Shown here: positions 1 to 5,308 of the stretch, in pieces | Numbering within the stretch: position 1 is the stretch's first letter | Layout of the letters: every line of letters starts with the position of its first letter | Origin: an uncultured Porphyromonadaceae bacterium | GTDB taxonomy: Bacteria; Bacteroidota; Bacteroidia; Bacteroidales; Muribaculaceae | Length of the DNA: 7,358 nt | Reading direction: 5' to 3' | NCBI GenBank assembly: GCA_900550025.1 | Contig: URQP01000109.1 | Span: 1-7,358 of the forward strand | The notes under the pieces: generated by a model | What the model was told of the DNA's origin: nothing | Seen by the model: only the letters and a program-made list of their open reading frames with translations | Databases searched by the model: none | Made by a program: the position numbers and the translations under genes

Positions 1-911
1 TCGAACGTCACGCGCGGATAAGGCAACAGTTCCGCAAGCCGCGCGGCCACTCCCACCGGGCCGGAACCCGGCCCTCCGCCTCCGTGAGGCGTGGAGAACG
101 TCTTGTGAAGGTTCAGGTGCAGTATGTCGAAGCCCATGTCGCCGGGGCGCACCTTGCCGAGCAGCGGGTTGAAATTAGCGCCGTCGTAGTAGAGCAGGCC
201 ACCGCAGCCGTGTACCATCTCCGCTATCTTCAATATCTCTTTCTCGAACAGTCCGAGCGTGTTAGGGTTGGTCATCATTATCCCGGCTATGGTGTCGTCG
301 AGCAATGCGGCAAGCTCGTCGGTGTCGATTGTACCGTCAGCCTTCGACTTCACCACTACGACCTCCAGACCGCATACTGCCGCGCTCGCCGGGTTGGTGC
401 CGTGCGCGCTGTCGGGGACAATCACGCGGGTGCGCTTCAGGTCGCCGCGTTGCAGGTGGTACTGGCGCATTATCATCAGCCCGGTAAGCTCGCCGTGCGC
501 CCCGGCGAACGGATTGAGAGTGAACTCCGCCATCCCGGTGATTGCCGAGAGCGCCTTGCCGAGGTCGTGGTAGAGTTGCAACGCCCCCTGCGCCGTCTGC
601 TCCGGCTGTAGTGGGTGCAGGCACGCGAATCCCGGCATCGACGCTATTTCCTCGTTGATTTTCGGGTTGTATTTCATCGTGCAGCTTCCCAACGGGTAGA
701 ATCCGGTGTCAACCCCGAAATTCATGTTCGAGAGGTTGGTGTAGTGGCGCACCACGTCGGGCTCGCTCACTTCCGGCAGACGTGCCTCTCCACCGCGCCG
801 CAATGCGGCTGGCAGCCCTTCGCAAGTCTCCTCCCACCGGCTTTCGGGCAGCGAATAGCCGCAACGCCCCGGTTGCGACAGCTCGAATATCAGTTTGTCG
901 TAATATTTCAT
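1..911 (-). CDS. gcvPB: Glycine dehydrogenase (decarboxylating) subunit 2, GcvPB, 3' end cut by window edge
   Basis: This is the PLP-binding half of the glycine cleavage P-protein. With GcvPA it decarboxylates glycine and passes the aminomethyl group to the lipoyl arm of GcvH in the cytoplasm. The reading frame starts at ATG 911-909 (protein begins [15 protein letters not shown], as in the family) and stays open to the left edge, giving 303 residues of the usual 480-500. Visible family motifs are [21 protein letters not shown] near residues 62-82, the segment [20 protein letters not shown], and [18 protein letters not shown]. Lys270 in LHKTF (codon 104-102) is the expected Schiff-base lysine for PLP. 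The start overlaps the gcvPA stop as ATGA, which suggests translational coupling of the two halves. No strong Shine-Dalgarno sequence is visible. The C-terminal third lies outside the window, so its integrity cannot be judged. Confidence 0.96.
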   Translation of the reverse strand, partial: MKYYDKLIFELSQPGRCGYSLPESRWEETCEGLPAALRRGGEARLPEVSEPDVVRHYTNLSNMNFGVDTGFYPLGSCTMKYNPKINEEIASMPGFACLHPLQPEQTAQGALQLYHDLGKALSAITGMAEFTLNPFAGAHGELTGLMIMRQYHLQRGDLKRTRVIVPDSAHGTNPASAAVCGLEVVVVKSKADGTIDTDELAALLDDTIAGIMMTNPNTLGLFEKEILKIAEMVHGCGGLLYYDGANFNPLLGKVRPGDMGFDILHLNLHKTFSTPHGGGGPGSGPVGVAARLAELLPYPRVTF

Positions 912-2239
912 AGCTCGATTTTCTTAATCAGTTCAACCATACTGTCGATTTCCTCGCGGGTGCGTTTCTCAGTGACGCAGAACGAAACCAAATCGCCGCC
1001 CATCGGCATTGCCGCCAGATAGCCGCCGTCGGCAAGCGCGGCGTGCAGTTTCCCGGCCGGTAGCGGAGTTCGCAAGGTGAATTCTTTCAGGAACGGCCGT
1101 CCGCCGAAAGCCTCGCTGAATTTCCCGGTAGCGAGCAGTTGTTTATGAAGGTAATGGGCTCCGCCATACGACAGGCCGTTCACCCTCTTCATCCCTTCTT
1201 TGCCCATAAGCGAAAGATATACGGTCACATACAATGCCATAAGCGACTGGTTAGAGCAGATGTTGCTTGTGGCTTTCTCCCGGCGGATGTGCTGCTCGCG
1301 GGCTTGCAGCGTAAGCACGAACGCGCGCCGGCCGTCGATGTCGGTAGTGGCTCCCACAATGCGTCCCGGCAGCTTGCGCACCAATTCTTTCCTGCAAGCG
1401 AGGAAACCCACGTATGGACCGCCGAAATTGAGCGGTATGCCGAGTGTCTGCGCGTCGCCGCACGCTATGTCGGCTCCCCATTCGCCCGGAGTTTTAAGCA
1501 CCGCGAGCGCCGAAGGGTCGCTGTATACTGCCAGCAGGGCTTTCGTGCCGTGTACGGCATCGGCAAGCCCCGTCAGGTCCTCTATGATTCCGTATCTGTT
1601 CACGCCCGGCACAAGCGCTCCGGCCACGTCGCCGACCTGCAACTCTTTCACGATTGCCGCAATGTCGGTGGCTCCGTTGTCCAATGGGGTGACTGTCATT
1701 TCCACTCCGTGGTACTTCATATAGGTAGCCACCACTTCAATAACGTTGCCGGGCATCGCCCCCGACACGAGCACACGGTTCTTCTTCCTTGTGGCGGCCT
1801 TTGCCATAAGCATGGCCTCGGCGGCCGAGGTAGCGCCGTCGTACATCGAGGCGTTGGCGCAGTCCATTCCGGTAAGCTCGGCCATCATTGTCTGGAACTC
1901 GAAGATGTAGCGCAGCGTGCCTTGCGATATTTCGGCCTGATAAGGCGTATATGCCGTAAGGAATTCCGCGCGGCTTATCAACGCCGGTATCACGGCCGGG
2001 CTGTAGTGGTCGTAGGCTCCGCAGCCGCCGAACACTGTCAAGCGGCGGTTCTTCCTGTCAAGACTGTCGAAATAACGGCGCACCTCCATTTCCGGCATAG
2101 CGTCGGGAAGGTCGTAATCGCCGTTGTAAAGCACTTCGGAAGGGACATCGGCATAAAGGTCGTCAAGCGACTTCGCGCCTATCCGTCCGAGCATGCCGGC
2201 GATGTCGTCGCCGGTATGCGGAAAGTATGGGTAGCTCAT
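908..2239 (-). CDS. gcvPA: Glycine dehydrogenase (decarboxylating) subunit 1, GcvPA
   Basis: This is the N-terminal half of a split glycine cleavage P-protein. It has the aminotransferase-like fold but, by family knowledge, not the PLP lysine, and forms an alpha2beta2 enzyme with GcvPB. With the ATG at 2239 it has 443 residues, normal for the family (about 435-450), beginning [13 protein letters not shown]. Diagnostic segments are [77 protein letters not shown] and [18 protein letters not shown]. An in-frame GTG at 2263 would add eight residues (the first read as M, then KKKNTDD) and overlap gcvH by 20 bp. I prefer the ATG because homologues begin near YPYFPHT and it leaves a neat 4-nt gap after the gcvH stop. 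The gene ends in a 4-bp ATGA overlap with gcvPB. The function is secure; only the start is debatable. Confidence 0.95.
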   Translation of the reverse strand: MSYPYFPHTGDDIAGMLGRIGAKSLDDLYADVPSEVLYNGDYDLPDAMPEMEVRRYFDSLDRKNRRLTVFGGCGAYDHYSPAVIPALISRAEFLTAYTPYQAEISQGTLRYIFEFQTMMAELTGMDCANASMYDGATSAAEAMLMAKAATRKKNRVLVSGAMPGNVIEVVATYMKYHGVEMTVTPLDNGATDIAAIVKELQVGDVAGALVPGVNRYGIIEDLTGLADAVHGTKALLAVYSDPSALAVLKTPGEWGADIACGDAQTLGIPLNFGGPYVGFLACRKELVRKLPGRIVGATTDIDGRRAFVLTLQAREQHIRREKATSNICSNQSLMALYVTVYLSLMGKEGMKRVNGLSYGGAHYLHKQLLATGKFSEAFGGRPFLKEFTLRTPLPAGKLHAALADGGYLAAMPMGGDLVSFCVTEKRTREEIDSMVELIKKIEL

Positions 2240-2243
2240 GTCG

Positions 2244-2633
2244 TCAGTGTTCTTCTTTTTCACAAAAACCGGCGTATGCCGCTGCGTCCATAAGCGATTC
2301 TGCCTCTGCCGGGTCGCTGAGTTTCACTTTCATTATCCACGCTCCGTATGCGTCCTTGTTGATTAGCTCCGGCTGGTCCTCCAAGGCCTCGTTGATTTCC
2401 TCCACAACGCCCGAAACCGGCGAAATAAGGTCGCTGGCGGCTTTCACGCTCTCCACCGCGCCGAACTCCTCGCCCGCGCCGAACTCGTCGCCTTCTTCCG
2501 GCATGTCGACATACACGATGTTGCCCATCGCCTGCTGCGCGTAGTCGGTGATGCCCACATATCCGTATTCGCCTTCAATCTTCACCCACTCGTGAGATTC
2601 GCTGTAGTATAATCCTTCGATTGTCTTTGCCAT
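2244..2633 (-). CDS. gcvH: Glycine cleavage system H protein
   Basis: GcvH is the lipoyl carrier that shuttles the aminomethyl group from the P-protein to the T-protein and then presents reduced lipoate to the L-protein. The 129-residue length is typical. The N-terminal YYSESHEWVKIEG and the GITDYAQQAMGNIVYVDMP segment are classic for GcvH. The lipoylation hairpin reads GAVESVKAASDLISPVSG, with Lys64 as the lipoyl-lysine. The C-terminal part has the expected W-containing strand (GAWIMKVKLSD). The start ATG at 2633-2631 follows gcvT after 34 nt. That gap is AT-rich, has no Shine-Dalgarno sequence and carries short ATTACAA repeats. gcvH lies between gcvT and gcvPA in the operon, and the lipoate ligase at the operon head is its most likely modifying enzyme. 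Confidence 0.97.
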   Translation of the reverse strand: MAKTIEGLYYSESHEWVKIEGEYGYVGITDYAQQAMGNIVYVDMPEEGDEFGAGEEFGAVESVKAASDLISPVSGVVEEINEALEDQPELINKDAYGAWIMKVKLSDPAEAESLMDAAAYAGFCEKEEH

Positions 2634-2667
2634 GATTGTTTTATTTTATGAGGTTTGTAATTTGTAA

Positions 2668-3759
2668 TTATTTCTTGTAATTCTTGTCGTAGAAACGTTT
2701 TTTGCATACCGTCCCTTTGAACGTTTTTTTCCGGATTCTGATTTCTACCGGTTGGCCGATTGTGGCGTATTGCTTGTCAATCAACGCCATGCACACGCTC
2801 TTTCCGGTGGAAATCGACTGGTAGCCGGTAGTGACCTTGCCAATCGCCTTTCCGTCGGCCTCAACGTCGTAGCCGGCGCGGGGTATGGCCTTGTCTGCAA
2901 GTTCTATGCCTACCACTTTCTTTGTGATTCCCTCCGTCTTTTGCCTTACGATAGCTTCCTTGCCGATGAATTCCGCTTTGTCGGTCTTGACAAACATTCC
3001 CAAGCCGCCCTCCACCGGCGATATTTCCGCGCTCAGCTCGTGGCCGTAAAGCGGAAGGCCTACTTCGAAGCGCAGCGTGTCGCGGCATCCTAATCCGCAG
3101 AGCGTAACTCCTGCGGCGGCCAGCTTGTCCCACATCTTGATTATCGATTCGGGGGCTGCATAGAACTCGAAGCCGTCCTCTCCGGTATATCCCGTGCGGC
3201 TAACTATCAACGGCATGCCATCCCACGTTGTCTCCTTAAAAGTGTAGAATGCAAGATCTGACAAGTCGAGACCGAGAGTTTCTCCGGCAATGCGTTCGGA
3301 ATCAGGGCCCTGCAACGCTATCTGCGCCCAGCGTTCCGAAGCGTTGTCGAGCGCCACGTCGTAGCCTTTGGCGTTTTCCACAATCCACCCATAGTCTTTC
3401 GCTATGTTAGCGGCGTTCACCACGAGCAGCCACCGCCCGCCATCCATACGATAGACCAGCAGGTCGTCGACCGTGCCGCCGTCGGGATACAGCATCATGC
3501 CGTACTGTATCTTCCCCGGAGTCAGGGCGGAAGCGTCGTTCGTGAATATGTGGTTCACGAATTTCTCCGCATCAGCCCCGGTGACGAAAATTTCGCCCAT
3601 GTGCGAAACGTCGAACATCCCGGCCGCATGCCTGACGGCATTGTGCTCGGCTATTATGCCGGTATATTCGATAGGCATCATGAACCCGCCGAAGGGGCTC
3701 ATCTTGGCGTTTGCCGCCACGTGGCGGTCGTAAAGGCAGGTCTTTTGCAAGTTTTCCAT
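2668..3759 (-). CDS. gcvT: Glycine cleavage system T protein (aminomethyltransferase)
   Basis: GcvT takes the aminomethyl group from GcvH and, with tetrahydrofolate, releases ammonia and makes 5,10-methylene-tetrahydrofolate. The 363 residues match the usual length (about 360-375). The N-terminal folate-binding domain shows MPIEYTGIIAEHNAVRHAAG followed by MFDVSHMGEI (residues 29-57). It also shows the GGTVDDLLVY motif, whose Asp98/Asp99 pair holds the catalytic aspartate equivalent to Asp101 of E. coli. Further on are WAQIALQGP, SRTGYTGEDGFEFY and GLGCRDTLRFEVGLPLYGHEL. The C-terminal barrel domain ends with GQPVEIRIRKKTFKGTV. YgfZ-like paralogues are unlikely because the catalytic and folate motifs are intact. 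The gene follows the lipoate ligase by 15 nt and precedes gcvH by 34 nt, so co-transcription is expected. The start ATG at 3759 has an AT-rich upstream region without a Shine-Dalgarno sequence. Confidence 0.97.
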   Translation of the reverse strand: MENLQKTCLYDRHVAANAKMSPFGGFMMPIEYTGIIAEHNAVRHAAGMFDVSHMGEIFVTGADAEKFVNHIFTNDASALTPGKIQYGMMLYPDGGTVDDLLVYRMDGGRWLLVVNAANIAKDYGWIVENAKGYDVALDNASERWAQIALQGPDSERIAGETLGLDLSDLAFYTFKETTWDGMPLIVSRTGYTGEDGFEFYAAPESIIKMWDKLAAAGVTLCGLGCRDTLRFEVGLPLYGHELSAEISPVEGGLGMFVKTDKAEFIGKEAIVRQKTEGITKKVVGIELADKAIPRAGYDVEADGKAIGKVTTGYQSISTGKSVCMALIDKQYATIGQPVEIRIRKKTFKGTVCKKRFYDKNYKK

Positions 3760-3774
3760 ATTTTGATTCTTATT

Positions 3775-4758
3775 TCAAGGTTTGAATAATGTCTCTATGA
3801 ATTTCTCCGTCGTAAGCCCGGAGATATATTGCCGCATATCTATGCCCTCCAGCGATTTTCTGGCTTCCTCTTCCGAAAAACGGCGTCCGGCAAGGGCTTT
3901 GCCTACCGCTACGGAAGGGTCGCCGCATGACAGGAAGTCGCCGGTGAGCGACACGGATTTTATTATGCCGTTCCTGACATCGGCTTTAAGGCAGACTTCC
4001 CCGCCGGCCGTCCTCACACGGCGGGTTATCGTGAACGGCGGATTCTTCCCGCCTACGAAAAGCGGGTCGAGGTAGGTTTTCTCGATTTCCTTTATGCGCC
4101 CTACGGCATCATCGCCGAGAAGCGTCTCGCCGTCGCACATCTCGCGCTCCATCCACAGGCGCATTTCCTCCGTCCCCGTCCCGGCAATATCTTTCAGATT
4201 TACCACACGGCTGCGCACAGATGCCACCCCCTTGCTTTCCAGCTTGCCGGCCGCGGGCGTGAGGGCGCGCTCCATCCGGCCGAGGTCAGTCTCGCACAGC
4301 AGTGTGCCGTGGATTATGCACCGCCCGCCCGGCAATTGCAGGAACGCGTTTCCCGACACTTTCCGCCCTTCCACCGTGATGTCGTTCCTTCCCGACACTT
4401 GCGCGGCAATGCCTTTCTTCGACAAGGCAAGGGCTATGCGGCGCAGATAGCGGTCGAAAACAAACCCCACCTGCCCGCCGTCGGTGACACACGACAGCAT
4501 CAAGTTGCCCATGTCGGAATAAACGCAGCCTCCTCCGCTTTTACGGCGCACCACGGCGATGCCGTTACGGCGGCAATATTCCGTGTCGGCTTCAGCCTCA
4601 ATCAATTGGTTTCGCCCGGCTATCCCCGTAGGCTCCGACTGCCACGTGAAGAAATAGTCGTGTCCCGCTGGCATTTCGCGGGCCACATACTCCTCCATCG
4701 CGAGGTAGAATGTAAGCCGTCTCGGGAGGTAGTTGCCGGATAATTTCACCAATTTCAT
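3775..4758 (-). CDS. Lipoate-protein ligase, first gene of the glycine cleavage operon
   Basis: This is an ATP-dependent lipoate-protein ligase of the LplA type, which activates free lipoate to lipoyl-AMP and attaches it to a carrier lysine. From ATG 4758 it has 327 residues. Visible motifs are the nucleotide/lipoate loop RRKSGGGCVYSDMGN (71-85), GRNDITVEGRKVSGNAF (123-139) with likely catalytic Lys133, HGTLL (150-154), and KLESKGVASVRSRVVNLKDI (172-191). A C-terminal accessory domain (about 240-327) is present, so this is a full-length ligase rather than an octanoyltransferase. The usual His in VxHDxGN is Ser81 here. The frame is open up to 4893, but I chose 4758 because homologues begin near this point and a consensus promoter lies at 4780-4810, which would leave an upstream start untranscribed. 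Position ahead of gcvT-gcvH makes GcvH the probable substrate (inference). The alternative symbol lplA fits the family, but substrate preference is unknown. Confidence 0.9.
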   Translation of the reverse strand: MKLVKLSGNYLPRRLTFYLAMEEYVAREMPAGHDYFFTWQSEPTGIAGRNQLIEAEADTEYCRRNGIAVVRRKSGGGCVYSDMGNLMLSCVTDGGQVGFVFDRYLRRIALALSKKGIAAQVSGRNDITVEGRKVSGNAFLQLPGGRCIIHGTLLCETDLGRMERALTPAAGKLESKGVASVRSRVVNLKDIAGTGTEEMRLWMEREMCDGETLLGDDAVGRIKEIEKTYLDPLFVGGKNPPFTITRRVRTAGGEVCLKADVRNGIIKSVSLTGDFLSCGDPSVAVGKALAGRRFSEEEARKSLEGIDMRQYISGLTTEKFIETLFKP

Positions 4759-4779
4759 GATTCGATCGGATTTAATTTT

Positions 4780-4810
4780 CAAAATTACGGCTTTTCCGCA
4801 TAACCGCAAA
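4780..4810 (-). promoter_or_regulatory. Bacteroidetes-type promoter of the lipoate ligase-gcvTHPAPB operon
   Basis: On the minus strand a TTTG -33 box (4810-4807) is followed after exactly 19 nt by TAATTTTG (4787-4780). The second box is a full match to the Bacteroidetes -7 consensus TAnnTTTG. Transcription should begin a few bases downstream, near 4775, leaving a leader of only about 15-20 nt before the ATG at 4758. That is too short for a glycine riboswitch. Any control by glycine or lipoate must therefore act through DNA-binding proteins or elsewhere. No second promoter is obvious inside the operon. Confidence 0.8.
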
Positions 4811-4887
4811 AGCCCGCCCCTATGTTTCACAACATATTTTCCCATGGCACAAAGCCAGAAGCGGGGAGTCAGAATTTTGCACTTGTG

Positions 4888-4900
4888 CCGCAAATTGCGG
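4888..4900. promoter_or_regulatory. Possible operator: 13-bp palindrome CCGCAA-A-TTGCGG
   Basis: Two perfect 6-bp arms (4888-4893 and 4895-4900) are separated by one base. A one-base loop rules out an RNA hairpin with full arms, so a dimeric DNA-binding protein site is the simpler reading. It lies about 80 bp upstream of the gcv operon -33 box. The half-site TTGCGG recurs over that -33 box on the minus strand (4809-4804) and in the last 23-bp repeat unit (5171-5176). The role is inference; arms this short can arise by chance. Confidence 0.35.
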
Positions 4901-5010
4901 GACAGTTAACCGCAGAGCGGAAGAACTTCATGGAGACTGCAGCAAGCAGGGACTTATCCATGCCTTCAACTCCGTAACATTTCCCGCCTACTTATCCCCA
5001 ACTCTCATAA

Positions 5011-5026
5011 AATTAAGTCCTTAATT
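5011..5026. promoter_or_regulatory. Possible operator: 16-bp palindrome AATTAAG-TC-CTTAATT
   Basis: Two perfect 7-bp arms (5011-5017 and 5020-5026) flank a 2-nt centre. The spacing is typical of a site for a dimeric helix-turn-helix regulator and too tight for an RNA loop. It lies midway between the two divergent promoters, about 200 bp from the gcv -33 box and about 210 bp from the korA -33 box. No regulator gene lies in the window to pair it with, so function is not established. Confidence 0.35.
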
Positions 5027-5044
5027 CCTCATCTTTTTTAGCAG

Positions 5045-5068
5045 ACAAGTGTTTTTTCAATCACTTGT
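5045..5068. repeat. Inverted repeat ACAAGTG / CACTTGT with T-rich flank
   Basis: Perfect 7-bp arms (5045-5051 and 5062-5068) are separated by 10 nt, six of them T, and the right arm runs into a further run of T. In RNA this could form a weak hairpin followed by U residues, as in a terminator read left to right, but no gene on the plus strand ends upstream of it. It abuts the 23-bp repeat array. It could belong to that element, serve as a binding site, or be chance. Confidence 0.35.
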
Positions 5069-5085
5069 TTTTCACCGATTTGCAA

Positions 5086-5177
5086 AATCTGTTGCATGTT
5101 TTTGTGGCAATCCGTTGAGTGTTTCTGCGGTAATTTGTTGCGTGTTTTTGTGGCAATCTGCTGAATGTTTTTGCGGT
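5086..5177. repeat. Four tandem copies of a 23-bp repeat with a 46-bp alternating pattern
   Basis: Units occupy 5086-5108, 5109-5131, 5132-5154 and 5155-5177 with no gaps. Each starts AATYTGTTG (with single changes), continues with M-R, and ends TGTTTTTGYGGY. Units 1 and 3 match at 21 of 23 positions and units 2 and 4 at 19, while neighbouring units match at only 17. Positions 10 (C/A), 20 (T/C) and 23 (C/T) alternate strictly, so the array looks like a duplicated 46-bp dimer. There are no spacers, so this is not a CRISPR array. It ends 57 bp before the korA -33 box. It may bind a regulator or be a member of a dispersed intergenic repeat family; the sequence alone does not decide. Confidence 0.9.
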
Positions 5178-5234
5178 GGGAGGAAGCGGCGTGTGAAAAA
5201 TTTGGAATCGGTAACAAATTTTCCGTATAGATTG

Positions 5235-5263
5235 TTTGTTTTGTCGGAAAAAGCCTAACTTTG
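5235..5263 (+). promoter_or_regulatory. Bacteroidetes-type promoter of korAB
   Basis: The -7 box TAACTTTG (5256-5263) fully matches TAnnTTTG and is followed by CAC, a common extension in this phylum. A TTTG lies at 5235-5238, 17 nt upstream, slightly closer than the usual 19-21. An ATTG at 5231-5234 has a 21-nt spacing and is an alternative -33 box. Transcription should start around 5267-5271, giving an AT-rich leader of about 40 nt before the korA ATG at 5309, without a Shine-Dalgarno sequence. Confidence 0.72.
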
Positions 5264-5308
5264 CACGACAGTACAAACAGGCATAAAACAGTCTTAAATT
5301 AAAGATTT

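Larger units (their letters stand above)
4759..5308. other. Divergent intergenic control region, no convincing gene
   Basis: These 550 bp separate the divergent gcv and kor operons. They contain both promoters, two palindromes, an inverted repeat and a tandem-repeat array, each listed separately. The right half (about 5030-5308) is clearly richer in T and A than the flanking genes. Reading frames of 60-70 codons cross 5049-5276 on both strands, but they run through the repeats and the korA promoter and resemble no protein family I recognise. A 30-codon frame on the minus strand (4961-4869) is discussed as a finding. No tRNA or rRNA was seen. Confidence 0.75.

Noticed and set aside
84..2293. 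Long plus-strand frames opposite the gcv genes (up to 384 codons)
   Set aside because: They are antisense shadows of the GC-rich gcvPA/gcvPB genes and show no domain or family motif.
4759..4779. Glycine riboswitch ahead of the gcv operon
   Set aside because: The predicted leader is only about 15-20 nt, far too short for a glycine aptamer.
4871..4882. Rightward promoter at GAATTTTGCAC
   Set aside because: It resembles a -7 box but has G in place of the essential first T, and no TTTG lies at the right distance upstream.
4759..4893. 45-residue N-terminal extension of the lipoate ligase
   Set aside because: The frame is open, but the consensus promoter at 4780-4810 lies inside it and the ligase family begins at the ATG at 4758.
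4954..5000. Two DnaA-box-like sequences (TTATCCATG at 4954-4962, TTATCCCCA at 4992-5000)
   Set aside because: They match the TTATCCACA box at only 7 and 8 of 9 bases, there are only two, and no replication gene or AT-rich unwinding region accompanies them. Chance is the likelier explanation.
5086..5177. CRISPR array
   Set aside because: The 23-bp units are directly adjacent without spacers and diverge from each other; no cas gene is present.
5049..5276. Frames of 69 codons (plus) and 71 codons (minus) across the repeat array
   Set aside because: Both pass through the 23-bp repeats and the korA promoter, look compositionally biased (Cys/Phe-rich or Lys/Arg/Thr-rich because of the repeats), and match no family I recognise. 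The plus frame also begins at a non-ATG codon.
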